This document shows, one piece after another, positions 52,071 to 60,710 of a DNA stretch of 64,000 bases. The stretch is from Gloeomargarita sp. SKYG116 (GTDB lineage Bacteria > Cyanobacteriota > Cyanobacteriia > Gloeomargaritales > Gloeomargaritaceae). The position numbers were made by a program, and so were the translations under genes. The notes beneath the pieces were generated by a model that saw only the letters and a list, made by a program, of their open reading frames with translations, searched no databases and was not told where the DNA came from. Each line of letters starts with the position of its first letter. Positions within the stretch are counted from its first letter, which is position 1. The DNA is taken from NCBI GenBank assembly GCA_025056115.1, contig JANWVM010000008.1:294-64293 (forward strand), read 5' to 3'.

Positions 52071-54356
52071 ATGACCCAAGCGCCTGAACGCCCGCTAGCA
52101 ACCACTGACGCTGCCTTGGAAGCCGAACTTGACCACCGGATGAGCCGCTACGGTCTGAATCCCTGCGTCACTGCCGACACCTGGGTCCAAACCGAATGGG
52201 GAGCGCGACAGGTCAAGGAACTCATCAGCCAGCCGCACGGGACGTATGTGCATGGGAAGCTGTTCCAAACGACACCGGCGGGTTTTTTCTGTAGTGGGAT
52301 GCAGCCCGTGTTTCGGCTCCACACCTGGGAGGGTTACTGCCTGCGTTTGACCGCCAACCATCCTGTGCTCAAAGTCATTCGGCAAACGACGCAACGCCAG
52401 GACTGTGCGTGGGTTGCAGCAGCGCATCTTCAGCCGGGTGACCTCATCTGCTTGCACAACCACCGGGGGATGCCGCCTTGGTCGGGCGTAGGTACCTGGG
52501 CCCAGGGCTGGTTGCTAGGCAATTTCATGGGCGATGGTTGTTTGTCGGAATACGTACCCAGTCATGGACGGCGAGGCCATTTGCGATACTGGGGCGAACA
52601 CCAAGTCATGATGGCTGAGTTTGCCCAGGCCCTTTGTCAATCGGTTTTCCCTGATTTTTCCAGCCAAATTTTACGAAATCATCCCCAGAACTGCTACAGT
52701 GAAGTAGGAAGGGCTCGTTTATTCCATCTGGCTGCATCTTACGGATTAGGTAAAGGCCGCAAAATTATTACACCAGCCATTGAACGCGCCAGTTATGAAT
52801 TCTACCAGGGCTTTCTAGGGGGATTTTTTGATGCTGATGGCAGTGTCCAAGGCGACCAGACCAAAGGGGTCAGCGTGCGGTTAGCCCACAGCGACCTGGA
52901 ACGGTTGCGGGCGGTGCAGCGCATGTTGCTCCGGTTGGGCATTGTTTCAACGCTCTCCATCAACCGGCGTCCAGCCCATACCCGTTTATTGCCTAATTCC
53001 CAACGACAACGGGTTGCCTATCCCTGTCGGGCGCAACACGAGCTGGTCATTAGCGGTGACAATTTGCAGGAGTTTCAGCGGTTGATTGGGTTTCGTGACC
53101 CTGACAAAGCAACTCGTTTAGCCACGTTACTTGAACGATACCAACGGCACCTGAACCGTGAGCGATTTACGGCAACCGTCATGGCCTTGGTTCCAGATGG
53201 TGAAGAGCTAGTTTACGACTGCTCTGTCCCAGGCGCTAATTGTTTTGATGCCAATGGGTTGGTTGTGCATAACTGCGGCGAAATTATCGGTGCTGATTTT
53301 CACTGTAACCTATCTGAAATTCACTTAAACCGGATTGATCCCCATAACTTTGAAGAGCAGGAAAAAGCCTTTACCGCTGGCGCTCTGACAGTAGCAGCCC
53401 TGTTGCACCACCGGTTTGTGGAGCCGCGTTTTCAGTACTCGCGAGAGATTGACCCGATTGTGGGGGTGTCGTTTACGGGGTTGTTTGATTTCTTTGTGCA
53501 TGCCTTTGGCAAGGAATGGCTCCAGTGGTGGGCGGCGGGACGACCCGATAGCGAGCTGGGCTTGATTTTGCGCCAGAAGGAGGCCGACTATCTCACGTTT
53601 TGGAAAGAAGTCGTGCATCGGGTGGTGTGGGATTACTGCGACCGGCATGGGTTACGGCGGCCCAATCGCTGTACGACGGTGCAACCGGCGGGTACCAAAA
53701 GTCTGCTTACAAATGCGTCGCCGGGGTGGCATCCCCCCAAAGCCCAGCGCTACATCCGTCGTATCACATTTGCCAAAAACGACCCGGTGGCCCTGGCCTG
53801 CATGGATTACGGCTATAGCGTGGTGCCAGGTCAAGCCGATAAGGACGAGCAGGGGCACTTACTCAATGACCCCTTTGACCCGCGCTGCACCGAATGGCTG
53901 GTGGAAATTCCAGTGGCGGTCTCCTGGGCGGACATTGCCGACGAGGCGGGGGTGGACATCAGTCAATTCAGCGCCCTAGCCCAATTCGATTTCTACATGA
54001 ATGTCCAGCGCCACTACACCACCCACAACACATCGGCGACGATTGAGTTCCGCGAGCATGAGATTGAGCAACTCGCCGACCGGATTTACCAGGCGATTCA
54101 GCACGATGAGGGCTATATCAGCGCCGCATTGCTGGCCCGGTTCGATGCGCTGCAAACCTTTCCCCGGTTGCCCTTTGAACCGATTAGCAAAGAACGCTAC
54201 GAAGCGCTGATGCAACAGGTGCTCCAACGACGCAAATCGGATGACTTCGGGGCGTTGTTGCGCCAGTACGACCAACCCCAGGTGCCCTTGACGCCGGAGG
54301 TGGCCGCCTGCGAAGGGATGACCTGCGAGACACCTAGCCAGCCACCAGCGACCTAG
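52071..54356 (+). CDS. nrdJ: C-terminal half of adenosylcobalamin-dependent (class II) ribonucleotide reductase containing a complete intein
   Basis: N-extein only MTQAPERPLATTDAALEAELDHRMSRYGLNP; C-extein CGEIIGADFHCNLSEIHLNRIDPHNFEEQEKAF...TVQPAGTKSLLTNASPGWHPPKAQRYIRR. In-frame TAG at 52062-52064 just upstream of the start. Confidence 0.85.
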   Translation: MTQAPERPLATTDAALEAELDHRMSRYGLNPCVTADTWVQTEWGARQVKELISQPHGTYVHGKLFQTTPAGFFCSGMQPVFRLHTWEGYCLRLTANHPVLKVIRQTTQRQDCAWVAAAHLQPGDLICLHNHRGMPPWSGVGTWAQGWLLGNFMGDGCLSEYVPSHGRRGHLRYWGEHQVMMAEFAQALCQSVFPDFSSQILRNHPQNCYSEVGRARLFHLAASYGLGKGRKIITPAIERASYEFYQGFLGGFFDADGSVQGDQTKGVSVRLAHSDLERLRAVQRMLLRLGIVSTLSINRRPAHTRLLPNSQRQRVAYPCRAQHELVISGDNLQEFQRLIGFRDPDKATRLATLLERYQRHLNRERFTATVMALVPDGEELVYDCSVPGANCFDANGLVVHNCGEIIGADFHCNLSEIHLNRIDPHNFEEQEKAFTAGALTVAALLHHRFVEPRFQYSREIDPIVGVSFTGLFDFFVHAFGKEWLQWWAAGRPDSELGLILRQKEADYLTFWKEVVHRVVWDYCDRHGLRRPNRCTTVQPAGTKSLLTNASPGWHPPKAQRYIRRITFAKNDPVALACMDYGYSVVPGQADKDEQGHLLNDPFDPRCTEWLVEIPVAVSWADIADEAGVDISQFSALAQFDFYMNVQRHYTTHNTSATIEFREHEIEQLADRIYQAIQHDEGYISAALLARFDALQTFPRLPFEPISKERYEALMQQVLQRRKSDDFGALLRQYDQPQVPLTPEVAACEGMTCETPSQPPAT
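52164..53273 (+). mobile_element. Intein with LAGLIDADG homing endonuclease domain inside nrdJ (~370 aa)
   Basis: Starts CVTADTWVQTEWGARQVKELI (block A), dodecapeptides LLGNFMGDGCL and FLGGFFDADGSV, ends CFDANGLVVHN|C (canonical His-Asn then Cys+1). Confidence 0.9.
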
Positions 54357-54361
54357 AAACC

Positions 54362-54931
54362 ATGTCCCCCTTGCGCTTGATGGTGGGCTTGGGGAATCCA
54401 GGGGCCAAGTACGAGCGCACACGACACAACGTGGGATTTATGGCGGTGGACGCCTTGGCGGGCCGGTGGGGATTGGCGTGGCGGGAAAAATCCCAGTGGC
54501 ACGGTTGGGTCGCCGAAGGCCAAGGGATTGTGCTGCTGAAGCCGAATACTTATATGAATCACTCTGGCCAGGCGGTTCAGGCGGTCTGTCGCTGGTTCAA
54601 GTTCACTCCCCGCGAAATCCTAGTTATTTACGACGACTTGGACTTGCCCTTTGGCCGGTTGCGCCTGCGTAAACAGGGTTCTGCCGGCGGGCACAACGGG
54701 ATGAAATCCATCATTGCTCACTTAGGGACCCAAGAATTTCCCCGGTTGCGCATCGGCATCGGTCGCCCAGTGGTGGGAGAGAGCGCCCACTACGTATTGG
54801 AACCCTTCAGCCCTGAACAGCAGGCGCTTTTGCCCCGCCTCCTAAACGAAGTGGTGCGCGTTGTTGAGCTGGCGTTGCGGGAAGGACTGGACCAGGCGAT
54901 GAATATCGGCAACGCCCTGGTCATTACCTAA
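54362..54931 (+). CDS. pth: Aminoacyl-tRNA (peptidyl-tRNA) hydrolase
   Basis: LMVGLGNPGAKYERTRHNVGFMAVDALA...LLKPNTYMNHSGQAV...DDLDLPFGRLRLRKQGSAGGHNGMKSI. Confidence 0.94.
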   Translation: MSPLRLMVGLGNPGAKYERTRHNVGFMAVDALAGRWGLAWREKSQWHGWVAEGQGIVLLKPNTYMNHSGQAVQAVCRWFKFTPREILVIYDDLDLPFGRLRLRKQGSAGGHNGMKSIIAHLGTQEFPRLRIGIGRPVVGESAHYVLEPFSPEQQALLPRLLNEVVRVVELALREGLDQAMNIGNALVIT

Positions 54932-55316
54932 ACTGCAATGCGCCTTTATTCTCCCCCTCGAAGGTCTGGAGTTGCGCCTGCAACCGGTTTTGCAACCCTT
55001 GGCACACCAACTCGCACATGGGCAGGATAATCGGGTCGCTGATCCGGTAGTACACCTGTACTCCCTGGGGTTGCCGTTGCACCATCCCCGCCTGGGTGAG
55101 AATTTTTAAGTGCTTGGATACATTCGCTTGCCCCAATCCCGTCGCCGCCATGATCTCCGATACGTTTTTAGGGCCGTCCTTGAGCGCGCAGAGCACCTGC
55201 AGCCGGCTCACTTCCGATAACACTTTGAAGTAGTCGGCCACTTGCTCCAGGACCGCCACTGACATCGTCGCCATACACTGCCCCGCCATCGCTTCCTTAA
55301 CCTCAGCATAACCCAT
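54924..55316 (-). CDS. ArsR-family repressor, candidate persulfide sensor (BigR/SqrR-like)
   Basis: YFKVLSEVSRLQVLCALKDGPKNVSEIMAATGLGQANVSKHLKILTQAGMVQRQPQGVQVYYRISDPIILPMCELVCQGL; divergent from sulfur cassette. Confidence 0.75.
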   Translation of the reverse strand: MGYAEVKEAMAGQCMATMSVAVLEQVADYFKVLSEVSRLQVLCALKDGPKNVSEIMAATGLGQANVSKHLKILTQAGMVQRQPQGVQVYYRISDPIILPMCELVCQGLQNRLQAQLQTFEGENKGALQFR

Positions 55317-55334
55317 CTATGGCTTGCATAAATT

Positions 55335-55352
55335 ATTATATAGTTATACAAT
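55335..55352. promoter_or_regulatory. 18-bp near-perfect palindrome ATTATATA-GT-TATACAAT, candidate operator
   Basis: 8+2+8 inverted repeat with one mismatch, between divergent ArsR and MBL genes. Confidence 0.6.
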
Positions 55353-55383
55353 TACAATAAAGACAGAAGGGAGGGCAGAAGCG

Positions 55384-56076
55384 ATGCTATTTCGGCAGCT
55401 ATACGACCGGGAGACCTGGACCTATAGTTACCTGATTGCCGACCCGGATACGAAAGAAGCGGCGCTGGTGGACTCGGTGTTAGAGCAGGTGGAGCGGGAT
55501 GTACAGTTATTGCGGGAGTTGGGGTTGACCTTGCGTTATGCCATAGAGACCCATGTCCACGCTGACCACATCACCGGCGCGGGCAAGTTACGGGAAATCA
55601 CAGGTTGCCAGACGGTGGTGCCGGTGGGGGCCAAAGCTGAGTGTGCCGACCGGTTCATCGCCGATGGAGAGGTACTCCAGGTGGGCAAGGTTCCCATCCA
55701 GGCAATCGCCACGCTGGGGCACACCGACAGCCACATGGCCTACTTGGTCAACGGCACGCACTTGCTCACGGGCGATTCCCTGTTTATCCGGGGCTGTGGG
55801 CGGACGGACTTCCAAAGCGGCGACCCAGGATTGCTCTACGATGCGATTACCCAGCGCCTATTTACCTTGCCGGACGAGACGCTCGTGTACCCGGGACATG
55901 ACTATCGGGGTCACACAGTTTCTACCATTGGCGAAGAAAAACGCTGGAACCCGCGCCTGGCTGGGAAGTCGCGCGACGAGTTCATTGCCCTCATGAACAG
56001 CTTGAACCTGCCGGACCCGAAAAAGATTGCCGAAGCCGTACCGGCCAACGAACGCTGCGGTTTGGTGAGCGTGTAG
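55384..56076 (+). CDS. MBL-fold hydrolase, persulfide dioxygenase (ETHE1/Blh)-like
   Basis: MLFRQLYDRETWTYSYLIADPDTKEAALVDSVLEQVERD...ETHVHADHITGAGKLRE...GHTDSHMAYLV..LLTGDSLFIRGCGRTDFQSGD...YPGHDYRGHTVSTIGEEK. Confidence 0.9.
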   Translation: MLFRQLYDRETWTYSYLIADPDTKEAALVDSVLEQVERDVQLLRELGLTLRYAIETHVHADHITGAGKLREITGCQTVVPVGAKAECADRFIADGEVLQVGKVPIQAIATLGHTDSHMAYLVNGTHLLTGDSLFIRGCGRTDFQSGDPGLLYDAITQRLFTLPDETLVYPGHDYRGHTVSTIGEEKRWNPRLAGKSRDEFIALMNSLNLPDPKKIAEAVPANERCGLVSV

Positions 56077-56089
56077 GGAGGTGTAAGTC

Positions 56090-56653
56090 ATGACGCAAGT
56101 GCAAACGACCACACCAGGAATTCAGTGCTGGGATGCGGCCACCCTGAAGGCGGAATGGGACGCTGGACGGGTGTGGCTAGTGGATGTGCGGGAACCAGTG
56201 GAGTACGCCGAGGAGCGGATTCCAGGGGCGATTTGCCATCCCCTGTCCAAGTTCAATCCCGCTGAAATCAAATGCCCCGACGATAAGGTCATGGTGCTGT
56301 ATTGCCGGTCGGGGAATCGTTCCTACCGGGCAGCGCAGCAGTTACTGGCGGCGGGGTGTGAGCAGGTGACCCATTTGCAGGGCGGCATCATGGCCTGGAA
56401 ACAACAGGGCTATCCTGTGGAGCGTAACCCCAAAGCCCCCATCAGCCTGTTCCGCCAGGTGCAAATTGTGGCCGGTTCGCTAGTTTTGCTGGGGACAATT
56501 CTGGGGGCTACGGTCTCGCCTTGGTTCCTGTTGCTCAGTGGGTTTGTGGGAGCAGGGCTAGTATTCGCCGGCGTGACCAACACCTGTGCGCTGGGGATAC
56601 TCCTGGCGCAGTTGCCCTATAACAAGCGAGCAGGTCAATCGTGGCAGTCCTAG
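56090..56653 (+). CDS. Rhodanese-like domain protein with C-terminal DUF2892-like TM pair
   Basis: VWLVDVREPVEYAEERIPGAICHPLSKF...VLYCRSGNRSYRAAQQLLAAG...LQGGIMAWKQQGYPV; YCRSGNR loop. Confidence 0.9.
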   Translation: MTQVQTTTPGIQCWDAATLKAEWDAGRVWLVDVREPVEYAEERIPGAICHPLSKFNPAEIKCPDDKVMVLYCRSGNRSYRAAQQLLAAGCEQVTHLQGGIMAWKQQGYPVERNPKAPISLFRQVQIVAGSLVLLGTILGATVSPWFLLLSGFVGAGLVFAGVTNTCALGILLAQLPYNKRAGQSWQS

Positions 56654-57486
56654 TCGGCTATGCCCTAGCGATACTCATTGGCCTAAGCCTGGGGTTACTC
56701 GGGGGCGGCGGTTCAGTGCTGGCCTTACCAGTGCTGGTGTACGTGGTAGGCATTGCCCCTAAAGTCGCTGTCCCCATGACCCTAGTAGTGGTCGGTGCCG
56801 TGAGCCTGCTGGGAGCGATTCCCCATATCCGCCGGGGTAATGTCGCCGGGCGGGCCGGAGTGGTGTTTGGCGGTGCGACGATGGTGGGAGCCTATGGAGG
56901 CGCACGCTTGGCCACCTTGCCGTTCATCACCGATACGGTCCAGATGACCCTGTTTGCCGTGGCAATGCTGGTGGCAGCGGGGTTGATGATCCGGCGTCGC
57001 CCTCCTGCTCCTGAACTCACCGGCCCCTATGTCCCGCCCGTTTGTCCCTACTGCTGGTTGTGGTTGCCGACGGAAGGGTTGCTGGTGGGTATGCTAACTG
57101 GACTGGTAGGCGTGGGCGGCGGTTTTGCCATTGTGCCGGCGTTAGTGTTACTGGCCAACATCCCCATGAAACAGGCGATTGGCACGTCGTTGTTAATCAT
57201 TGCGGCTAATTCCCTAGCCGGTTTAGCGGGTTATCTAGGGCATGTGCATCTGGACTGGCATTTGACGGTCAATTTCACGCTTTTGGCCGGCATCGGAACA
57301 GTGGCAGGAGCTTATTTGGCGCAGTTTATCCATCCGGCCCACTTGCAAAAAGGGTTTGGGTATTTTCTGTTGGCAATTGCTGCACTGGTGCTCTGGCAAA
57401 ATCAACAACCCCGCAAGCAAAGTTATGTGCCGCTAGTTGCACCCGCTGCGCGGGCTAATCCGTTTGGGCCAAGTGCTGGCGGATAG
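56641..57486 (+). CDS. TauE/SafE family sulfite/anion exporter
   Basis: LGLLGGGGSVLALPVLVYVVGIAPKVAVPMTLVVVGAVSLLGAIPHIRRGNV...GLVGVGGGFAIVPALVLLANIPMKQAIGTSLLIIAANSLAG. Confidence 0.9.
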   Translation: MAVLVGYALAILIGLSLGLLGGGGSVLALPVLVYVVGIAPKVAVPMTLVVVGAVSLLGAIPHIRRGNVAGRAGVVFGGATMVGAYGGARLATLPFITDTVQMTLFAVAMLVAAGLMIRRRPPAPELTGPYVPPVCPYCWLWLPTEGLLVGMLTGLVGVGGGFAIVPALVLLANIPMKQAIGTSLLIIAANSLAGLAGYLGHVHLDWHLTVNFTLLAGIGTVAGAYLAQFIHPAHLQKGFGYFLLAIAALVLWQNQQPRKQSYVPLVAPAARANPFGPSAGG

Positions 57487-58108
57487 TTTGACGTAAGGTG
57501 CGCAGGGCTTGGCTACGCCCCATTTGAGCACTATTGTTCAGCACATCCTGCACCCATACTTTCACCGGCAATCCTGGAGATATCGGGCTTTCACCTACAG
57601 GTTGATAGACACCGTTTCGTAACAAGTAAATCTGCAATTCGCCATCTGCATAAACCCAAAGCTCCGGCACGCCTAAACGAATGTAGGCTTCCAGTTGGGT
57701 TTTCGATGTCACATCCACTTCCAAGACTAGGTCAGGGGGTGGGTCAATGGTTAAATCAAAGCGATCTTTCCCAATAACCTGTCGGTAGTTTTGGATATAG
57801 AAACAGTCATCCGGCTCGACGCCACAGTCCATCTTTTGGTTCTTGAATGTGCTGGAACCAAAACACTCGCAGTCAATGCCCAACTCTTCCAGCAGCAGTT
57901 TCACAATATCACTAAGTATTGACTTCAGTCGCTCATGTTTAGGTAAAGGCATTCTGATCTCCAGCACACCATCAACATAGGCAATACGACTACCACGCTT
58001 TTCACCCAATTCGGTCAGGATAGCGTCAAAGTCGGTCCAATCTAGGCCGCGAATGACCAAACGTTGACCAGGGGGAATCTCTAATTGGTGCAGTTGCAAG
58101 GTTACCAT
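57455..58108 (-). CDS. Uma2 family (DUF820) nuclease-like protein, intact
   Basis: YVDGVLEIRMPLPKHERLKSILSDIVKLLLEELGID...EPDDCFYIQNY...PPDLVLEVDVTSKTQLEAYIRLGVPELWVY. Confidence 0.88.
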   Translation of the reverse strand: MVTLQLHQLEIPPGQRLVIRGLDWTDFDAILTELGEKRGSRIAYVDGVLEIRMPLPKHERLKSILSDIVKLLLEELGIDCECFGSSTFKNQKMDCGVEPDDCFYIQNYRQVIGKDRFDLTIDPPPDLVLEVDVTSKTQLEAYIRLGVPELWVYADGELQIYLLRNGVYQPVGESPISPGLPVKVWVQDVLNNSAQMGRSQALRTLRQTIRQHLAQTD

Positions 58109-58166
58109 AGACGGTTTGTACCATCAGTAGCAACATTCTACCGTTTCTTACAGCGTGTCACTTCCA

Positions 58167-59732
58167 CTACTGTAGTTCACCGCCCAAATCCAACGATAGC
58201 TGCTGCACACCGGCGACCTGTTCATAGTATTTTTTCCAGCGCTGGTGATAGCGTTTGATAGCCTCTTGAGTCCACTGCGCCCGTTGTAATTCCAGACCGC
58301 CTTCGGCTTGCAGTCGTTGACGGATACGCTCACGGATTTGTTGAATGATTAGCCCATTTTGTTGTCGAGTTTTAGACCAATCCAGCATGGGTGGGGGGTA
58401 GTTAGCAACCGTCACTTTGCCCCAATCCTCTGGTCGAATGGCACGTAACTCCGGCACCCAGTAATGAATAAATTGCCAGTTTTCATCCCGTTCACGGGCG
58501 TTGCGCTCAGGGTTATAAATGCGAAAACCGGGGGATAGGGGATTGGTAATCCCTGCTTGACTTTGCCATTGCCAGTGGTCAATCGCTAAATCCCCATCAA
58601 TCAAATACTGCATATAGTGCCGCGCCCCATGATGCCAAGAAATCCCACAATTGATAGTTAAAAACGTGGCGCACATGGCCCGCATCCGAAAATTCATCCA
58701 CCCCATGTGCCGTAACTGCCGCATACTGGCATCTACCAAGGGAAATCCGGTCAACCCTTGTTGCCAGCGCCAGAATAATTCCTGTTTTTCCGGCGGTAGG
58801 GGTTCGTCGGTGTAATAATCGTCAAATTCAGGGTAGAGATTTTGATGCACCAGGTGGGGATTATCGTATAAACGTTGACTGGCTGAATCGCGCCAGCGCA
58901 ACCGGTCCCGAAACGCTCTCAGAGATAAAACCGCCCGGTGATGATCTGGATAGGCATGGCGTTTTTGCTGCACTGCTTGATAGACTTGCCGGCTACTAAT
59001 GGTGCCAAAGGTTAGATGGGGTGAGAGATGGGATGTACTGCCCTGCTGGGCTAACCAAGGGCGAGAAAGTCTCCAGTGATAACCCTGAAAACGGCGCTCT
59101 AAAAAGGATTTCAGCGTGGCTTGCGCTTGAGATTCTCCCCCTTTGAACCAGGAATTTGGCGCGCAATTTAAGTGAAAGGTTTGGGGAACGTCTGCCAGAG
59201 CGATTTGGGGTGTTTTTAAGGTAAGCGGCGGCGTTGCTAAACGTTCAGGGGTTGGATACAACGGTTGATTTTGATAGTCATAGTATTTCTCCAACCAATC
59301 ATCCCCATGACCGTTGGGGTCCAGGAAAAAGTTGGTGCATTCGGTAAACTTTAAATTATTTTCCCGATAGAATTGGGTGACGGCCTGATCCCGCTCCAAA
59401 CCATAGGTCACTTGAATATCACGGCTGAAGAATAGGTGGGGAACATAATCCTGGGCAAGTAATTCTCGGGTCAGTTGCTGAATGATATCAAAACTATGGC
59501 CATGAAACACATATAATTGACTACCCCGTTTCTGGAGTTGTTGATCTAAATCGGCGAGAGATTCCAACAAAAATTGCACGCGGTGGGCGCTAATTTCTGG
59601 TTGCTGGTAAAACCAAGGGTCAATGATGAAAAAGGGGAGCATGATACCTTGGCTTCCCCGCCAGACAATCTCGTTATCCCGCAGGCGCAAATCCCGGCGA
59701 AACCACACCAGGTTGATCGGTTGCATGGGCAA
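58167..59732 (-). CDS. Cryptochrome/photolyase family protein
   Basis: INLVWFRRDLRLRDNEIV...LSPHLTFGTISSRQVYQAV...LRWRDSASQ...GFPLVDASMRQLRHMGWMNFRMRAMCATFL...LIDGDLAIDHWQWQSQAG. Confidence 0.9.
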   Translation of the reverse strand: MPMQPINLVWFRRDLRLRDNEIVWRGSQGIMLPFFIIDPWFYQQPEISAHRVQFLLESLADLDQQLQKRGSQLYVFHGHSFDIIQQLTRELLAQDYVPHLFFSRDIQVTYGLERDQAVTQFYRENNLKFTECTNFFLDPNGHGDDWLEKYYDYQNQPLYPTPERLATPPLTLKTPQIALADVPQTFHLNCAPNSWFKGGESQAQATLKSFLERRFQGYHWRLSRPWLAQQGSTSHLSPHLTFGTISSRQVYQAVQQKRHAYPDHHRAVLSLRAFRDRLRWRDSASQRLYDNPHLVHQNLYPEFDDYYTDEPLPPEKQELFWRWQQGLTGFPLVDASMRQLRHMGWMNFRMRAMCATFLTINCGISWHHGARHYMQYLIDGDLAIDHWQWQSQAGITNPLSPGFRIYNPERNARERDENWQFIHYWVPELRAIRPEDWGKVTVANYPPPMLDWSKTRQQNGLIIQQIRERIRQRLQAEGGLELQRAQWTQEAIKRYHQRWKKYYEQVAGVQQLSLDLGGELQ

Positions 59733-59783
59733 GCTGGCGACCGTCCACCTTTATCATAGAAATCACTGTGTGCGTATGGCTGC

Positions 59784-60710
59784 ATGAAAGAGCGGGGGCA
59801 TTTGCTGACGGAGCAGCGCTATCCAGGGAGCGCCAACCTGGACCAGTGTTCTTTGGAAGAAATTCTACGCATCATTAACCAGGCGGACCAGCAAGTGCCC
59901 TTGGTGGTGGGACAAGCCATTCCGGCGATCACCCGCGCCGCAGAAATCATCTGGCGACAATTGGCCCAGGGACATCGCTTGTTTTACCTGGGAGCGGGCA
60001 CCAGCGGGCGTTTAGGAGTCTTAGATGCAGCAGAATGTCCACCCACCTTTTCAACGGACCCAGAAATGGTGCAGGGGATTATTGCTGGCGGCGAAAAGGC
60101 TTTACAACAGGCCGTAGAAGGCGCAGAAGATGACAGCGAACAGGCTATTTGCGATTTGCAACGGCGGGGATTTCAAAAAGGGGATGTACTGTGTGGAATT
60201 GCTGCAGGTTCAACGACGCCTTATGTGTTAGCTGGATTAAAGTATGCTCATGATTTGGGCAGTCCCACAGTCTTTATCACCTGCAACCCGGAAGGGGCAC
60301 AACTTGTCACAGTCGATCAGGTCATTGTTTTACCTGTAGGGCCAGAAGTACTCACGGGTTCGACGCGCATGAAAGCAGGAACAGCGACTAAATTGGTGCT
60401 CAATATGCTAAGTACAGCAGTGATGGTGAAACTGGGCAAAGTCTATGGAAATTTGATGGTGGATTTGCGGGCAACCAATCAAAAGTTATGGGAAAGAGGA
60501 ACCCGGTTTGTCCAGTATTTAACGGGGTTAGAACGGGATGCAGCCTATGAACTGCTGGTGCAAGCGCAGGGCCAGGTGAAAACAGCAGTGGTCATGCACC
60601 ATCGAGGTGTGAGTTTTGAGCAAGCCCAACAATTACTGACGGCAGCGCAGGGGTATTTACGGCGGGTCATTGGGGATGTGGCGATTGACGGCAGTGCAAC
60701 GACTCAATAA
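59784..60710 (+). CDS. murQ: N-acetylmuramic acid 6-phosphate etherase
   Basis: LTEQRYPGSANLDQCSLEEILRIINQAD...LFYLGAGTSGRLGVLDAAECPPTFSTDPEMVQGIIAGGEKALQQAVEGAEDD. Confidence 0.94.
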   Translation: MKERGHLLTEQRYPGSANLDQCSLEEILRIINQADQQVPLVVGQAIPAITRAAEIIWRQLAQGHRLFYLGAGTSGRLGVLDAAECPPTFSTDPEMVQGIIAGGEKALQQAVEGAEDDSEQAICDLQRRGFQKGDVLCGIAAGSTTPYVLAGLKYAHDLGSPTVFITCNPEGAQLVTVDQVIVLPVGPEVLTGSTRMKAGTATKLVLNMLSTAVMVKLGKVYGNLMVDLRATNQKLWERGTRFVQYLTGLERDAAYELLVQAQGQVKTAVVMHHRGVSFEQAQQLLTAAQGYLRRVIGDVAIDGSATTQ

